DNA from: Blautia caecimuris
Lineage (GTDB): Bacteria > Bacillota > Clostridia > Lachnospirales > Lachnospiraceae
Reading direction: 5' to 3'
Length of the DNA: 64,000 nucleotides
Assembly (NCBI RefSeq): GCF_024622975.1
Contig: NZ_JANJZT010000010.1
Coordinates: 51,100-115,099 of the forward strand
Below, piece by piece: positions 35,571 to 48,422 of this stretch. Below the pieces are notes generated by a model that made no database searches, was not told the origin of the DNA, and worked only from the letters and a program-made list of their open reading frames with translations. Numbering within the stretch: the first letter of the stretch is position 1; each line of letters begins with the position of its first letter. The position numbers and the translations under genes are program-made.

Positions 35571-36413
35571 ATGCGTGAAATTCAAGCATCACAGATCACA
35601 GAAGTAATTGAGCGTCTCTGCATAGAGGCAAATACGGTTTTGCCGCAGGATATGAAACAGGCAATCCGAACCTGCAGGGCCTGTGAGGACGGAGAAATTG
35701 CCAGAGGCGTTCTGGACAATATTATTGAAAATTATGAAATCGCGGAAAATGAACAGGTTCCTATCTGTCAGGATACAGGAATGGCCTGTGTGTTCCTGGA
35801 AATCGGCCAGGACGTACATATTGCAGGCGGAGATCTGACGGAAGCTGTGAATGAAGGCGTCCGCAGAGGCTATGACAAAGGCTATCTCCGCAAATCTGTT
35901 GTGAAGGATCCTGTGCGCAGAGGAAATACCGGGGACAACACACCTGCCATGCTTTACATAGAGATCGTTCCCGGAGATCAGATCAAAATTACGGTAGGTC
36001 CCAAGGGCTTTGGAAGTGAAAATATGAGCGCCATCCGTATGTTCAAGCCATCCGCAGGCATTCAGGGCATTAAGGATTTTATTCTGGAAACAGTAGAAAA
36101 TGCCGGTCCGAATCCATGTCCTCCTATGGTAGTGGGCGTAGGAATCGGAGGAACCTTTGATAAGGCGGCTCTTCTTGCCAAAAAAGCGCTGATGCGTCCC
36201 GTAGATTCAGAAAATCCGGATCCTTATTATGCAGATCTGGAAAAGGAAATGCTTCAGAAGATCAATGAGCTGGGAATCGGTCCCCAGGGCTTTGGCGGCA
36301 GAACAACAGCAGTGGGATTAAATATCGAAACCATGCCCACACACATTGCAGGAATGCCCTGTGCAATCAACATCAGCTGCCATGTGACCAGACATAAGAC
36401 GGAGGTGCTTTAA
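35571..36413 (+). CDS. Class I fumarate hydratase, alpha subunit
   Basis: The 280-residue alpha subunit of a two-subunit [4Fe-4S] hydro-lyase interconverting fumarate and malate. Seen: [12 protein letters not shown] with a cluster Cys, [41 protein letters not shown] and [16 protein letters not shown] 35571 follows AGAGGTG; the upstream frame lacks homology. The beta subunit starts 1 nt after its stop. L(+)-tartrate dehydratase shares this architecture and cannot be excluded. Confidence 0.9.
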   Translation: MREIQASQITEVIERLCIEANTVLPQDMKQAIRTCRACEDGEIARGVLDNIIENYEIAENEQVPICQDTGMACVFLEIGQDVHIAGGDLTEAVNEGVRRGYDKGYLRKSVVKDPVRRGNTGDNTPAMLYIEIVPGDQIKITVGPKGFGSENMSAIRMFKPSAGIQGIKDFILETVENAGPNPCPPMVVGVGIGGTFDKAALLAKKALMRPVDSENPDPYYADLEKEMLQKINELGIGPQGFGGRTTAVGLNIETMPTHIAGMPCAINISCHVTRHKTEVL

Positions 36414-36414
36414 G

Positions 36415-36975
36415 ATGGAACGACATATTACTTTACCCCTTACAGAAGAAATTGCAAGAAGCCTTCGTGCAGGAGATTCTGTTTACCTGACAGGAGAGAT
36501 CTACACTTCCAGAGATGCCGGTCATAAGAGAATGTGCGAGGCTCTGGAAAGAGGAGAAGAGCTTCCCTTTGATCCAAAGGACGCTACCATCTATTATGTA
36601 GGTCCTACCCCTGCCAAGCCGGGACAGGTGATCGGTTCTGCAGGTCCTACTACAAGCGGAAGGATGGATGCCTATGCGCCAACCATGATGTCTGTGGGAG
36701 CAAGAGGAATGATCGGAAAAGGCGCCCGCCTTCCGGAGGTGGTGGAAGCCATGAAAAAATATGGCGGAGTTTATTTTGGAGCCATCGGAGGAGCCGGAGC
36801 CCTTCTTGCAAAATGCATCAAAAAAGCAGAGCTGGTAGCTTATGAGGATCTTCAGTCAGAAGCTTTAAGACGCCTTTATGTGGAGGATATGCCTCTTGTT
36901 GTAATTATTGACAGTGAGGGAAGAAATCTTTATGAGGAGGGAAGGGAAGCCTACCTTTCCCATAAGAGAGATTAA
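36415..36975 (+). CDS. Class I fumarate hydratase, beta subunit
   Basis: The 186-residue swivelling beta subunit. It carries LRAGDSVYLTGEIYTSRDAGHKRM, YYVGPTPAKPGQVIGSAGPTTSGRMD and YFGAIGGAGALLA. It is translationally coupled to the alpha subunit. Together they could run fumarate-malate steps of a branched anaerobic TCA pathway. Confidence 0.9.
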   Translation: MERHITLPLTEEIARSLRAGDSVYLTGEIYTSRDAGHKRMCEALERGEELPFDPKDATIYYVGPTPAKPGQVIGSAGPTTSGRMDAYAPTMMSVGARGMIGKGARLPEVVEAMKKYGGVYFGAIGGAGALLAKCIKKAELVAYEDLQSEALRRLYVEDMPLVVIIDSEGRNLYEEGREAYLSHKRD

Positions 36976-36999
36976 TGTTCTGCCATAAACAAAGCTGAC

Positions 37000-37075
37000 T
37001 TGGAATGCATGTCATTTTGTAAATCCCGGGACATACAGGGTAAAATGCCATCGCCCAAGGTGATTTGGAATGCAT
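37000..37075 (+). repeat. 11-bp direct repeat flanking element B
   Basis: TTGGAATGCAT occurs at 37000-37010 and again at 37065-37075, 65 bp apart; the second copy lies inside element B. Confidence 0.6.
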
Positions 37076-37091
37076 TTTGACCAGGTTGCTG
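37030..37091 (+). repeat. Intergenic repeat element, copy B
   Basis: The partner of 30919-30980 (45/62 identities, no gaps). It folds well: an outer stem 37038-37048/37072-37082 with 10 of 11 pairs, and an inner stem ATCGCC/GGTGAT (37050-37055/37059-37064). A further hairpin GTTGCTGT/ACAGCAAC lies at 37085-37107. It sits about 57 nt upstream of the zinc-ribbon promoter. Confidence 0.7.
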
Positions 37092-37147
37092 TGTTGTAAA
37101 CAGCAACATAAATTCTGAAAAACAGACAAAATTTATCCAAAATAATA

Positions 37148-37177
37148 TTGACAGCAGTCTGCTTTCGGGGATATACT
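37148..37177 (+). promoter_or_regulatory. sigma-A promoter of the zinc-ribbon gene
   Basis: TTGACA (37148-37153), 18-nt spacer, TATACT (37172-37177). Confidence 0.72.
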
Positions 37178-37245
37178 GAAAGCAGATCATGGCATGGGAA
37201 ATGCCGGAATAAAAACAAAATTTTTAATTAAAGGAGGAAGAACAA

Positions 37246-37440
37246 ATGGCAGTTATGGATGGATGCGAAAGCCAGCACAGAACTTCAGTAATTGAAGAGA
37301 GAGTATGTCCGAAATGCGGAAAAGAGGTGGAAGTCTTTACTTCCCGCGGAAAGCTTACAGAAGATACTGTCTGCTCCTGCGGCTATGTATTTCAGGCAGA
37401 GGAAGCGGTTCCTCTGAAAACAGAGCACAAGGATAAATAA
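37246..37440 (+). CDS. Small zinc-ribbon protein
   Basis: A 64-residue protein with a CPKCGKEVEVF knuckle and a second CSCGYVF knuckle, the pattern of a single zinc ribbon or rubredoxin-like fold. A strong AAAGGAGG precedes the ATG, and the gene has its own promoter and terminator, so it is real. No function is known to me. It could bind nucleic acid or act as a partner of a larger enzyme. Confidence 0.8.
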   Translation: MAVMDGCESQHRTSVIEERVCPKCGKEVEVFTSRGKLTEDTVCSCGYVFQAEEAVPLKTEHKDK

Positions 37441-37492
37441 TCATCCCGCGGATTAGTTCAGAAGTACTGATAAGGCTATATTCAAATGATGG

Positions 37493-37556
37493 AAACAGGA
37501 ACTTCAGGTTTGTATTTATGACAAATGGCAAACCTTCAGGTTCCTGTTTTTATTTT
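37493..37556 (+). terminator. Terminator after the zinc-ribbon gene
   Basis: Long two-part stem: AAACAGGAAC/GTTCCTGTTT and AGGTTTG/CAAACCT, then TTTTTATTTT. It lies just beyond the 3' end of the convergent AraC gene. Confidence 0.9.
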
Positions 37557-37581
37557 GAGGCAGAGGAAGGCTGGACATGTT

Positions 37582-38442
37582 TTATTTGGGGAAGATTGTG
37601 TTGGTGTTCCGGAATTCAGAAGGCGGAAGCCCTGTCTGTTTTTTGAACAGCCTGCTGAAATACAGAGGGTTCTCATAACCCACAACTGCAGCCACTTCAG
37701 AAACAGAATAGGTTGTAGTGCGGAGCAGGGTTTTTGCATTTGTGATCCGGAGATTGACAATATACTGCATAGGCGTAACCCCGTTGTAGCGCTTGAAGCT
37801 GCGGATAAACCAACAGGTACTCATATGCCGGGACAGGGCATAATCTTCCACGGAAATGTTTTCTGTAAAATGCTCATTAAAAAACTGGGTGGCAGCTTCC
37901 ATTTCTTTTTGGAGAATCTGGTTTTGTGCCGTGCCCACAGGGGCCTGACGGCTGACTAAAAGAAACAGTTCCCGCAGCAGGATTGAAAGGTATTCTTCAT
38001 AATGAGGCTTGGTAAGCTGCAGCTCCTGGATCATTTTTCGGAAAATCTGATGATATTCCGGAGAATTGCCAGTCTGGATCACCCGCCCTGTTTCAAATAA
38101 ACCATATTCCTTTAAAATATTTTTTACATTGCTGCCTGTAAAATGCACCCAGTATACTTCTGTCTGGTCTGTTCCATAATAAACGTATTTCTGCATTTCT
38201 CTGGGCTTATATAAAATCATGTGCCCGGCTTCTATAATCTGTTCTTTGTTGTCAAAAAAGAAATGTCCCTTTCCTGCGGCAATGTAAAGCAGCTGATAAT
38301 CAATTCTTCCTCTTGGTCGGTAGGTGGGAAGCCTGGGCTGATGGATCAGACGGTAGGTTCCGCAGCTTCCCACCACCAGAGGTCTGGTTTTGTCCTTAAA
38401 ATCCAACAAAGAATTATGCAGATAGCCGGAATTGATATACAT
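37582..38442 (-). CDS. AraC-family transcriptional regulator, divergent from beta-galactosidase
   Basis: A 286-residue regulator with an N-terminal cupin-like sugar-sensing domain (LLYIAAGKGHFFFDN, MILYKPREMQKY) and a C-terminal pair of HTH motifs ending in VVGYENPLYFSRLFKKQTGLPPSEFR. ATG 38442 is preferred, with AGGAGGA upstream on the minus strand; a longer open frame to 38502 lacks a ribosome-binding site. It is divergent from the GH2 gene and most likely activates it in response to a beta-galactoside. Confidence 0.92.
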   Translation of the reverse strand: MYINSGYLHNSLLDFKDKTRPLVVGSCGTYRLIHQPRLPTYRPRGRIDYQLLYIAAGKGHFFFDNKEQIIEAGHMILYKPREMQKYVYYGTDQTEVYWVHFTGSNVKNILKEYGLFETGRVIQTGNSPEYHQIFRKMIQELQLTKPHYEEYLSILLRELFLLVSRQAPVGTAQNQILQKEMEAATQFFNEHFTENISVEDYALSRHMSTCWFIRSFKRYNGVTPMQYIVNLRITNAKTLLRTTTYSVSEVAAVVGYENPLYFSRLFKKQTGLPPSEFRNTNTIFPK

Positions 38443-38504
38443 AATGGTTCCTCCTGTTTCAGAAAATATCCTGCGATATAAAAAGTGTATCATTTTGTGC
38501 ATAT

Positions 38505-38530
38505 TTTGTCCAATGAAGTTTATGGACGAA
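38505..38530. promoter_or_regulatory. Inverted repeat in the AraC/beta-galactosidase divergent region
   Basis: TTTGTCCA and TGGACGAA, 7 of 8 complementary, 10 bp apart. It is a plausible operator for the AraC regulator. Confidence 0.4.
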
Positions 38531-38560
38531 CAATGTAAAAAAGGCGTAAAATAACGTTAA

Positions 38561-43050
<4,490 letters not shown>

Positions 43051-43073
<23 letters not shown>

Positions 43074-43128
43074 AATAAACTGCATAGAAATCCATGACTT
43101 CCTGTAAATAGTTGATAAGCTTTTTCAT
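43051..43128 (-). CDS. Putative 25-residue small protein
   Basis: A short ORF, MKKLINYLQEVMDFYAVYFN plus HAYRF, antisense to the 3' end of the symporter. Its ATG is preceded by AGGAAAGGAGG at good spacing and by a perfect TATAAT (43162-43167, minus). Amphipathic and aromatic-rich, it could be a membrane-surface microprotein. The -35 box is weak. Translation is unproven, and no family is recognised. Confidence 0.55.
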
Positions 43129-43161
43129 AAGGCTGTACCTCCTTTCCTGATTTCTGACCTT

Positions 43162-43167
43162 ATTATA
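43162..43167 (-). promoter_or_regulatory. -10 box for the 25-residue ORF
   Basis: TATAAT on the minus strand, about 34 nt ahead of the small ORF's ATG. No clear -35 at proper spacing. Confidence 0.45.
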
Positions 43168-43241
43168 CTCTATCAGAGGAAGATATGCATGCCAAATGAA
43201 AAAAAGAAGCAGCCATATTTTGAAGAGAGAGGAGAAGGAAC

Positions 43242-44057
43242 ATGCAGCCGTCTTATGAAGAGAAAAAAGAAAAGTTCAGTATAATAAGAAAAAAACCTCA
43301 TCATGTTCCCCCTCACCTTCACAATGCCATTGAGCTGGTATATGTAACAAAAGGGGAGCTGGAGCTTGGCGTTGGCTGTGAGCTGTATCATATGGAGCAG
43401 GGAGATTTTGCAGTGGTATTTCCGGATCTGATCCATCATTATCAGGTGTTCTCTCATGGAAAAAATGAAGTATATCTGTTTTATGCATCGTTGGAGCTCA
43501 GTGGACCGTTTATGACCTTGCTTCAGAAAAAATGTCCGGAAAATCCAGTGATTTCCAGGGGAAAATTACACGAGGAGGTCAAAAATGCGTTAGGCTGTCT
43601 GATAAAAGACAAGAAGGTAAACGAGGTTGTGGGGCAGGCTTATTTACAGATTATATTATACCGGTGCAGGGAGAACTTCCGGTTCATAGAAAAAGATCGT
43701 GTGGGGAGTAATGATCTGATATATACGGTTATGACGTATCTGTTGTCTCACTTTCAGGAAACGCTGACACTTGGAAGTGTGGCTGAAAATCTTGGCGTAA
43801 ATAAGTTTGCTTTATCCAAAATCTTTTCCGGTGTTTTTCATACGAATTTTAATCAGTATCTTAATGAGATCCGGCTGAACTATGCTTCCTCTCTTCTGGA
43901 AAATACAGACAGGAGAATTACGGATATTTATCTGGAAGCCGGGTTTGAAAGCCAGAGAACCTTTAATCGTGTCTTTCGGCAGAGATATGGAAGAACTCCC
44001 GGCGAATACAGAAAATCGTTCTGGGAACAGGAGAATACAGACATCATGAAAACCTGA
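43242..44057 (+). CDS. AraC-family transcriptional regulator
   Basis: A 271-residue regulator: N-terminal cupin (HHVPPHLHNAIELVYVTKGELEL) and C-terminal double HTH (VAENLGVNKFALSKIF, EAGFESQRTFNRVFRQRYGRTPGEYR). GAGGAGAAGG precedes the ATG. Being next to the symporter, it may control sugar uptake, but its sensor domain differs clearly from the regulator at 37582 and the ligand is unknown. Confidence 0.9.
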   Translation: MQPSYEEKKEKFSIIRKKPHHVPPHLHNAIELVYVTKGELELGVGCELYHMEQGDFAVVFPDLIHHYQVFSHGKNEVYLFYASLELSGPFMTLLQKKCPENPVISRGKLHEEVKNALGCLIKDKKVNEVVGQAYLQIILYRCRENFRFIEKDRVGSNDLIYTVMTYLLSHFQETLTLGSVAENLGVNKFALSKIFSGVFHTNFNQYLNEIRLNYASSLLENTDRRITDIYLEAGFESQRTFNRVFRQRYGRTPGEYRKSFWEQENTDIMKT

Positions 44058-44211
44058 TCATAAAATAAAAGGCTTCTGCCCGCTTCATTTACAGTAACAA
44101 TAACAGACCTGTTTCAGAGATTTGTCTCAAAAGTAACATGAATAAAATGTCTCCTGCATATAAATATAACAATACATGGGATTGTGTGAATATATGCAAG
44201 GGGGCATTTTT

Positions 44212-45681
44212 ATGGAAAATTTTCAGGTTTACCGGGATATTCAGGCACGTACCGGCGGTGATATATACATAGGTGTTGTAGGACCTGTCCGCACCGGAAA
44301 GTCCACATTTATCAGACGTTTCATGGAGCAGCTGGCCCTTCCGGCAATGAGCGGGGAGCAGCAGGCAGAGGTAAGAGATCAGCTTCCTTTAAGTGGTTCC
44401 GGAAAGCTGATCACAACAGTGGAACCAAAGTTTATTCCAAGAGAGGCGGTTCCGGTTACTCTGGGAGAGGATCAGAAGGTTCGGATCCGTCTGATAGACT
44501 GTGTAGGTTATTTGGTTAAAGATGCTTCCGGCCATGTGGAGGAAGGCAGAGAGAGAATGGTAAAAACCCCCTGGTCCTCCAGAGCCATTCCTTTCCATGA
44601 GGCAGCAGAGGTGGGAACAGGAAGAGTGATCCGGGAACATTCCACCATTGGACTTCTGATCACAGGGGACGGAAGCTTTGGAGAAATCCCAGGCGAAAAT
44701 TTCAGAGAGGCAGAAGAAAAGACAGTCCAGGAATTAAAAAAACAGGGAAAACCCTTTCTGATCCTGGTAAATTCTCAGATGCCGTATAAAGAAGAAACCT
44801 TACAGCTTGCAGAAAGCCTTCAGAAAAAATACGGAGTGACAACGGTCACAGCTAACTGTGAGCAGCTGAAAAAAGAAGATATCACCAGAATTCTGGAAAA
44901 GGTGCTTTATGAATTTCCGGTCAGTGAAATTCATTTCTATGTGCCTAAATGGGTAGAAATGCTTCCTCTGGATCATGAACTGAAATCACAGATCCTGGGA
45001 CAGATCCGGAAGCTGATGAAGGAGTTGGCTCATATCCGTGATGTGACTAAGGAAAGGGTGCAGCTGGAAGGTCCTTACGTGCAGGATACTCTTCTTGATC
45101 ATGTAGGACTTTCCGATGGCGTTGTCAGAATACGGGTCCAGATCAAAGATGAGTATTATTACAGGATCTTAAGCGAGCTGTGCGGAGTTTCTATGGCAAG
45201 CGAGTATGACCTGATCCATACGATGAAAGAGCTTTCCCAGATGAAAGAAAAATATGTTAAGGTTCAGTCTGCTCTGGAAGCGGTCCGGGGGACCGGATAC
45301 GGTGTGGTGGTGCCGGAGCTTGGAGAGGTTGAGATTGAAGAGCCGACGGTGATGAAACAGGGAAATAAATTCGGGGTGAGAATCCGTTCAAAAAGCCCTT
45401 CCATTCATATGATAAAAGCCAATATTGAGACAGAGATCGCGCCTATAGTAGGAACAGAGCAGCAGGCGCAGGATCTGATCCAGTATATCGGACAGAGCGG
45501 CCAACGGGGCGAAAGCATCTGGGAGACAAATATTTTCGGCAAGTCCATAGAACAGCTTGTACAGGACGGCATCCGGAATAAGCTGGCTTCCATTGGAGAA
45601 GAAAGCCAGGTGAAGCTTCAGGATACCATGCAGAAGATTGTCAATGACAGCAAGGGCGGGATGGTGTGTATTATCATCTGA
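44212..45681 (+). CDS. spoIVA: Stage IV sporulation protein A
   Basis: SpoIVA is the ATPase that polymerises on the forespore surface as the base of the spore coat. The 489-residue protein begins MENFQVYRDIQARTGGDIY and has the Walker A motif GPVRTGKST (24-32). The C-terminal anchor region (GKSIEQLVQDGI to GGMVCIII) is conserved. ATG 44212 follows AAGGGGG; the upstream in-frame ATG at 44176 is not conserved. Expression in relatives depends on sigma-E; I could not identify a convincing sigma-E promoter. Its presence suggests spore-forming ability. Confidence 0.96.
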   Translation: MENFQVYRDIQARTGGDIYIGVVGPVRTGKSTFIRRFMEQLALPAMSGEQQAEVRDQLPLSGSGKLITTVEPKFIPREAVPVTLGEDQKVRIRLIDCVGYLVKDASGHVEEGRERMVKTPWSSRAIPFHEAAEVGTGRVIREHSTIGLLITGDGSFGEIPGENFREAEEKTVQELKKQGKPFLILVNSQMPYKEETLQLAESLQKKYGVTTVTANCEQLKKEDITRILEKVLYEFPVSEIHFYVPKWVEMLPLDHELKSQILGQIRKLMKELAHIRDVTKERVQLEGPYVQDTLLDHVGLSDGVVRIRVQIKDEYYYRILSELCGVSMASEYDLIHTMKELSQMKEKYVKVQSALEAVRGTGYGVVVPELGEVEIEEPTVMKQGNKFGVRIRSKSPSIHMIKANIETEIAPIVGTEQQAQDLIQYIGQSGQRGESIWETNIFGKSIEQLVQDGIRNKLASIGEESQVKLQDTMQKIVNDSKGGMVCIII

Positions 45682-45868
45682 GCTTTTTTGTATCAAAAAA
45701 AGAATAGCAGGGGACAGCAGCTTCTTCAGATGGTAAATGCGGGAGCTGTTCTGTGCCGGAAGCAGGAACGCTGTTTAAATGAAGAGCTGCTGTGGTTTAT
45801 GTTCTGTTAAAAAAAGAATATGGACTGTGGCAGTTTTTCCATTTCATAAAAACTTCTGAAAATAAAGA

Positions 45869-45897
45869 TTGACATTTTATGGCAATTGTATTATCAT
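45869..45897 (+). promoter_or_regulatory. sigma-A promoter of cysK-metY
   Basis: TTGACA (45869-45874), 17-nt spacer, TATCAT (45892-45897). Confidence 0.8.
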
Positions 45898-45918
45898 ACT
45901 AACATACAAAGTTAGTAT
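45896..45918. promoter_or_regulatory. Perfect palindrome over the cysK start site
   Basis: ATACTAAC and GTTAGTAT, 8 bp each, 7 bp apart, overlapping the -10 box and the likely +1. The position fits a repressor site. An Rrf2-family regulator gene lies 3.4 kb downstream (49338) and is the obvious candidate. Confidence 0.65.
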
Positions 45919-45947
45919 GTAATTAAAAAGAAAGGCGGAACTGGATT

Positions 45948-46883
45948 ATGGCAAAAATTTACAAAGGAGCGCTGGGGCTGATCGGAAATACTCCTCTGGT
46001 AGAAATATCCAATATTGAAAAAGAACTTTCTCTTCCGGCAGCTGTTCTTGTGAAACTGGAGTATCTGAATCCTGCCGGAAGCGTCAAGGACAGAGTGGCA
46101 AAAGCAATGATCGAGGACGCGGAGAAAAAAGGCCTCCTGAAAGAAGGTTCTGTGATCATTGAGCCTACCTCGGGAAATACAGGGATCGGGCTTGCTGCTA
46201 TTGCGGCAGTCAAGGGATATCGGGTGATTCTTACCATGCCTGAGACCATGAGTGTGGAAAGAAGAAATATCCTGAAGGCATACGGAGCAGAGATTGTCCT
46301 TACCGAAGGCGCAAAGGGCATGAAAGGGGCGATTGAAAAGGCGGAGCAGCTTGCAGGAGAAATTCCGGGCGCCTTTATTCCCGGACAGTTTGTAAATCCT
46401 GCGAATTCTGCAGCCCACAGATCATCAACAGGCCCGGAGATCTGGGAGGACACAGAGGGAAAGGTAGATATTTTTGTAGCAGGCGTAGGCACAGGCGGAA
46501 CTCTGACCGGTGTGGGAGAATATCTGAAAGCTAAAAATCCTCAGATCAGGATCGTGGCAGTAGAGCCTTCGGATTCTCCTGTACTTTCAGAAGGAAAGAG
46601 CGGCCCTCACAAGCTTCAGGGAATCGGCGCAGGCTTTGTACCTGAGGTTTTAAATACAGATATTTACGATGAGATCATTCAGATCAGAAGTGAGGAGGCA
46701 TATGCAGCGTCAAAGCTTCTTGCAAAAAAAGAAGGCGTACTGGTAGGAATTTCCTCCGGAGCAGCTCTTCATGCAGCCTTTGAGCTTGCACGGCGTCCGG
46801 AAAATAAAGGAAAGACCATTGTAGCCCTCCTTCCGGATTCAGGAGACCGATACTATTCCACCCCTCTGTTTATGGAACAGTAA
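45948..46883 (+). CDS. cysK: Cysteine synthase (O-acetylserine sulfhydrylase)
   Basis: A PLP enzyme making cysteine from O-acetylserine and sulfide, 311 residues. PLP Lys47 lies in [19 protein letters not shown] binds substrate; [14 protein letters not shown] holds the phosphate, and [11 protein letters not shown] follows. GAAAGGCGG precedes the ATG. It is followed by metY, giving two routes for sulfide assimilation under one regulated promoter. Confidence 0.96.
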   Translation: MAKIYKGALGLIGNTPLVEISNIEKELSLPAAVLVKLEYLNPAGSVKDRVAKAMIEDAEKKGLLKEGSVIIEPTSGNTGIGLAAIAAVKGYRVILTMPETMSVERRNILKAYGAEIVLTEGAKGMKGAIEKAEQLAGEIPGAFIPGQFVNPANSAAHRSSTGPEIWEDTEGKVDIFVAGVGTGGTLTGVGEYLKAKNPQIRIVAVEPSDSPVLSEGKSGPHKLQGIGAGFVPEVLNTDIYDEIIQIRSEEAYAASKLLAKKEGVLVGISSGAALHAAFELARRPENKGKTIVALLPDSGDRYYSTPLFMEQ

Positions 46884-46928
46884 AAACAACGATTGTCTGG
46901 CAGATAAAGAATAACGAGGAGTAAAATT

Positions 46929-48239
46929 ATGGGTGAAAAAATCAGAAGAGAAAACAGGAAATTTAAGTTTGAGACACTTCAGCTGCATGTAGGACAGGAA
47001 AATCCGGATCCGGCAACAGATGCCAGAGCGGTTCCTATTTATCAGAGCTCTTCCTTTGTATTTCGCAACTGTGACCATGCGGCGGCAAGATTTGATCTAA
47101 GTGATGCGGGAAATATTTACGGAAGGCTGACCAATCCCACTCAGGATGTTTTTGAGAAACGGATGGCAGCCCTGGAGGGAGGAGCGGCAGCTCTTGCAGT
47201 GGCTTCCGGGGCAGCAGCTATTTCCTATTCCATTCAGAATGTGGCGCAGAACGGTGGTCATATTGTTGCGGCAAAAAATATTTACGGAGGAACCTTTAAC
47301 CTGCTTCTCCACACACTTCCCCAGTATGGGATCACAACCACCTTTGTAGATATTTTTAATGACGGAGAGCTGGAAGCAGCCATTCAGGATAATACAAAAG
47401 CTGTGTTTATTGAAACTCTGGGAAATCCTAATTCAGATGTGGTAGATATTGAAGCAGCAGCCCAAATCGCTCATAAGCATAAAATTCCCCTTATTGTGGA
47501 TAATACCTTTGCAACGCCTTATCTGGTGCGCCCCATAGAATACGGGGCAGATATTGTGGTACATTCTGCAACAAAATTTATTGGCGGACACGGAACAGCC
47601 GTGGGAGGTGTGATCGTAGACGGAGGAAAATTTGACTGGGAGGCATCCGGAAAATTTCCTGTTCTTACAGAGCCTGACCCAAGCTATCACGGAATCAGTT
47701 TTACAAAGGCGGCAGGTCCGGCAGCCTTTGTTACCAGGATCCGTGCGATCCTTCTCAGAGATACTGGAGCCACTCTGTCGCCTTTTCATGCATTTCTGTT
47801 TCTTCAGGGACTGGAAACTCTGTCTTTAAGGGTAGAACGTCATGTGGAAAATGCGCTTAAAGTAGCGGAATATCTTAACAGTCATCCTCAGGTGGAATGT
47901 GTCCACCATCCGTCTGTGACACAGGATGAAAGCCAGAAAGCTCTTTATCAGAAGTATTTCCCAAAGGGCGGCGGTTCCATTTTTACCTTTGAGATCAGAG
48001 GCGGCAAACAAAAGGCAAAAGACTTTATTGACAATCTGGAGCTGTTTTCTCTTCTGGCAAATGTAGCGGATGTGAAATCTCTGGTGATTCATCCTGCCAC
48101 TACCACTCACAGCCAGTGTACGGAAGAGGAGCTTCTTGAACAGGGAATCCGGCCGAATACCATCCGGCTTTCTGTGGGAACGGAAAATATCGATGATATT
48201 ATTCAGGATCTGGAAGAGGCTTTTAAGGCAGTGCTGTGA
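46929..48239 (+). CDS. metY: O-acetylhomoserine aminocarboxypropyltransferase (MetY)
   Basis: A 436-residue PLP enzyme of the Cys/Met metabolism class that makes homocysteine from O-acetylhomoserine and sulfide. PLP Lys216 is in [42 protein letters not shown] and [14 protein letters not shown] are typical, and the length is that of MetY rather than the shorter MetB/MetC. AACGAGGAG lies ahead of the ATG. Co-transcribed with cysK. Confidence 0.94.
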   Translation: MGEKIRRENRKFKFETLQLHVGQENPDPATDARAVPIYQSSSFVFRNCDHAAARFDLSDAGNIYGRLTNPTQDVFEKRMAALEGGAAALAVASGAAAISYSIQNVAQNGGHIVAAKNIYGGTFNLLLHTLPQYGITTTFVDIFNDGELEAAIQDNTKAVFIETLGNPNSDVVDIEAAAQIAHKHKIPLIVDNTFATPYLVRPIEYGADIVVHSATKFIGGHGTAVGGVIVDGGKFDWEASGKFPVLTEPDPSYHGISFTKAAGPAAFVTRIRAILLRDTGATLSPFHAFLFLQGLETLSLRVERHVENALKVAEYLNSHPQVECVHHPSVTQDESQKALYQKYFPKGGGSIFTFEIRGGKQKAKDFIDNLELFSLLANVADVKSLVIHPATTTHSQCTEEELLEQGIRPNTIRLSVGTENIDDIIQDLEEAFKAVL

Positions 48240-48319
48240 GGCATGTAAGCCGAAAATGGAAGTAGTTACTGCGAAGGTTGTGAACAATAACCGGAAGTCC
48301 CAATGACAGAATAAAACAA

Positions 48320-48381
48320 AAGAGAACTTCTTGACCGTAACATGTCTCTGCATGTATACTGTAACGGAGTTCTCTTCTTTT
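48320..48381 (+). terminator. Terminator after metY
   Basis: AAGAGAACT/AGTTCTCTT outer stem, with CCGT/ACGG and ACATG/CATGT inner helices, then CTTTTT. The next gene starts only about 40 nt later, so it may also act as an attenuator. Confidence 0.75.
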
Positions 48382-48422
48382 ACAGTAAAAAAGAAGAAAA
48401 CATCAGCAGAACGGAGAATGTT

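Larger units (their letters stand above)
45682..45947. other. Intergenic region spoIVA to cysK
   Basis: About 265 bp. Near spoIVA there is a weak AT hairpin (CTTTTTTG/CAAAAAAAG). The cysK promoter and operator fill the right end. No SAM riboswitch or T-box core was seen. Confidence 0.5.

Noticed and set aside
44101..44211. sigma-E promoter for spoIVA
   Set aside because: AT-rich CATATAAAT could be a -10 element, but no -35 element at 13-15 nt matched well enough to report.
45682..45947. Possible SAM riboswitch or T-box ahead of cysK-metY
   Set aside because: No T-box core sequence, no SAM-I-like stems, and no terminator between promoter and cysK; the promoter plus palindrome explains the region.
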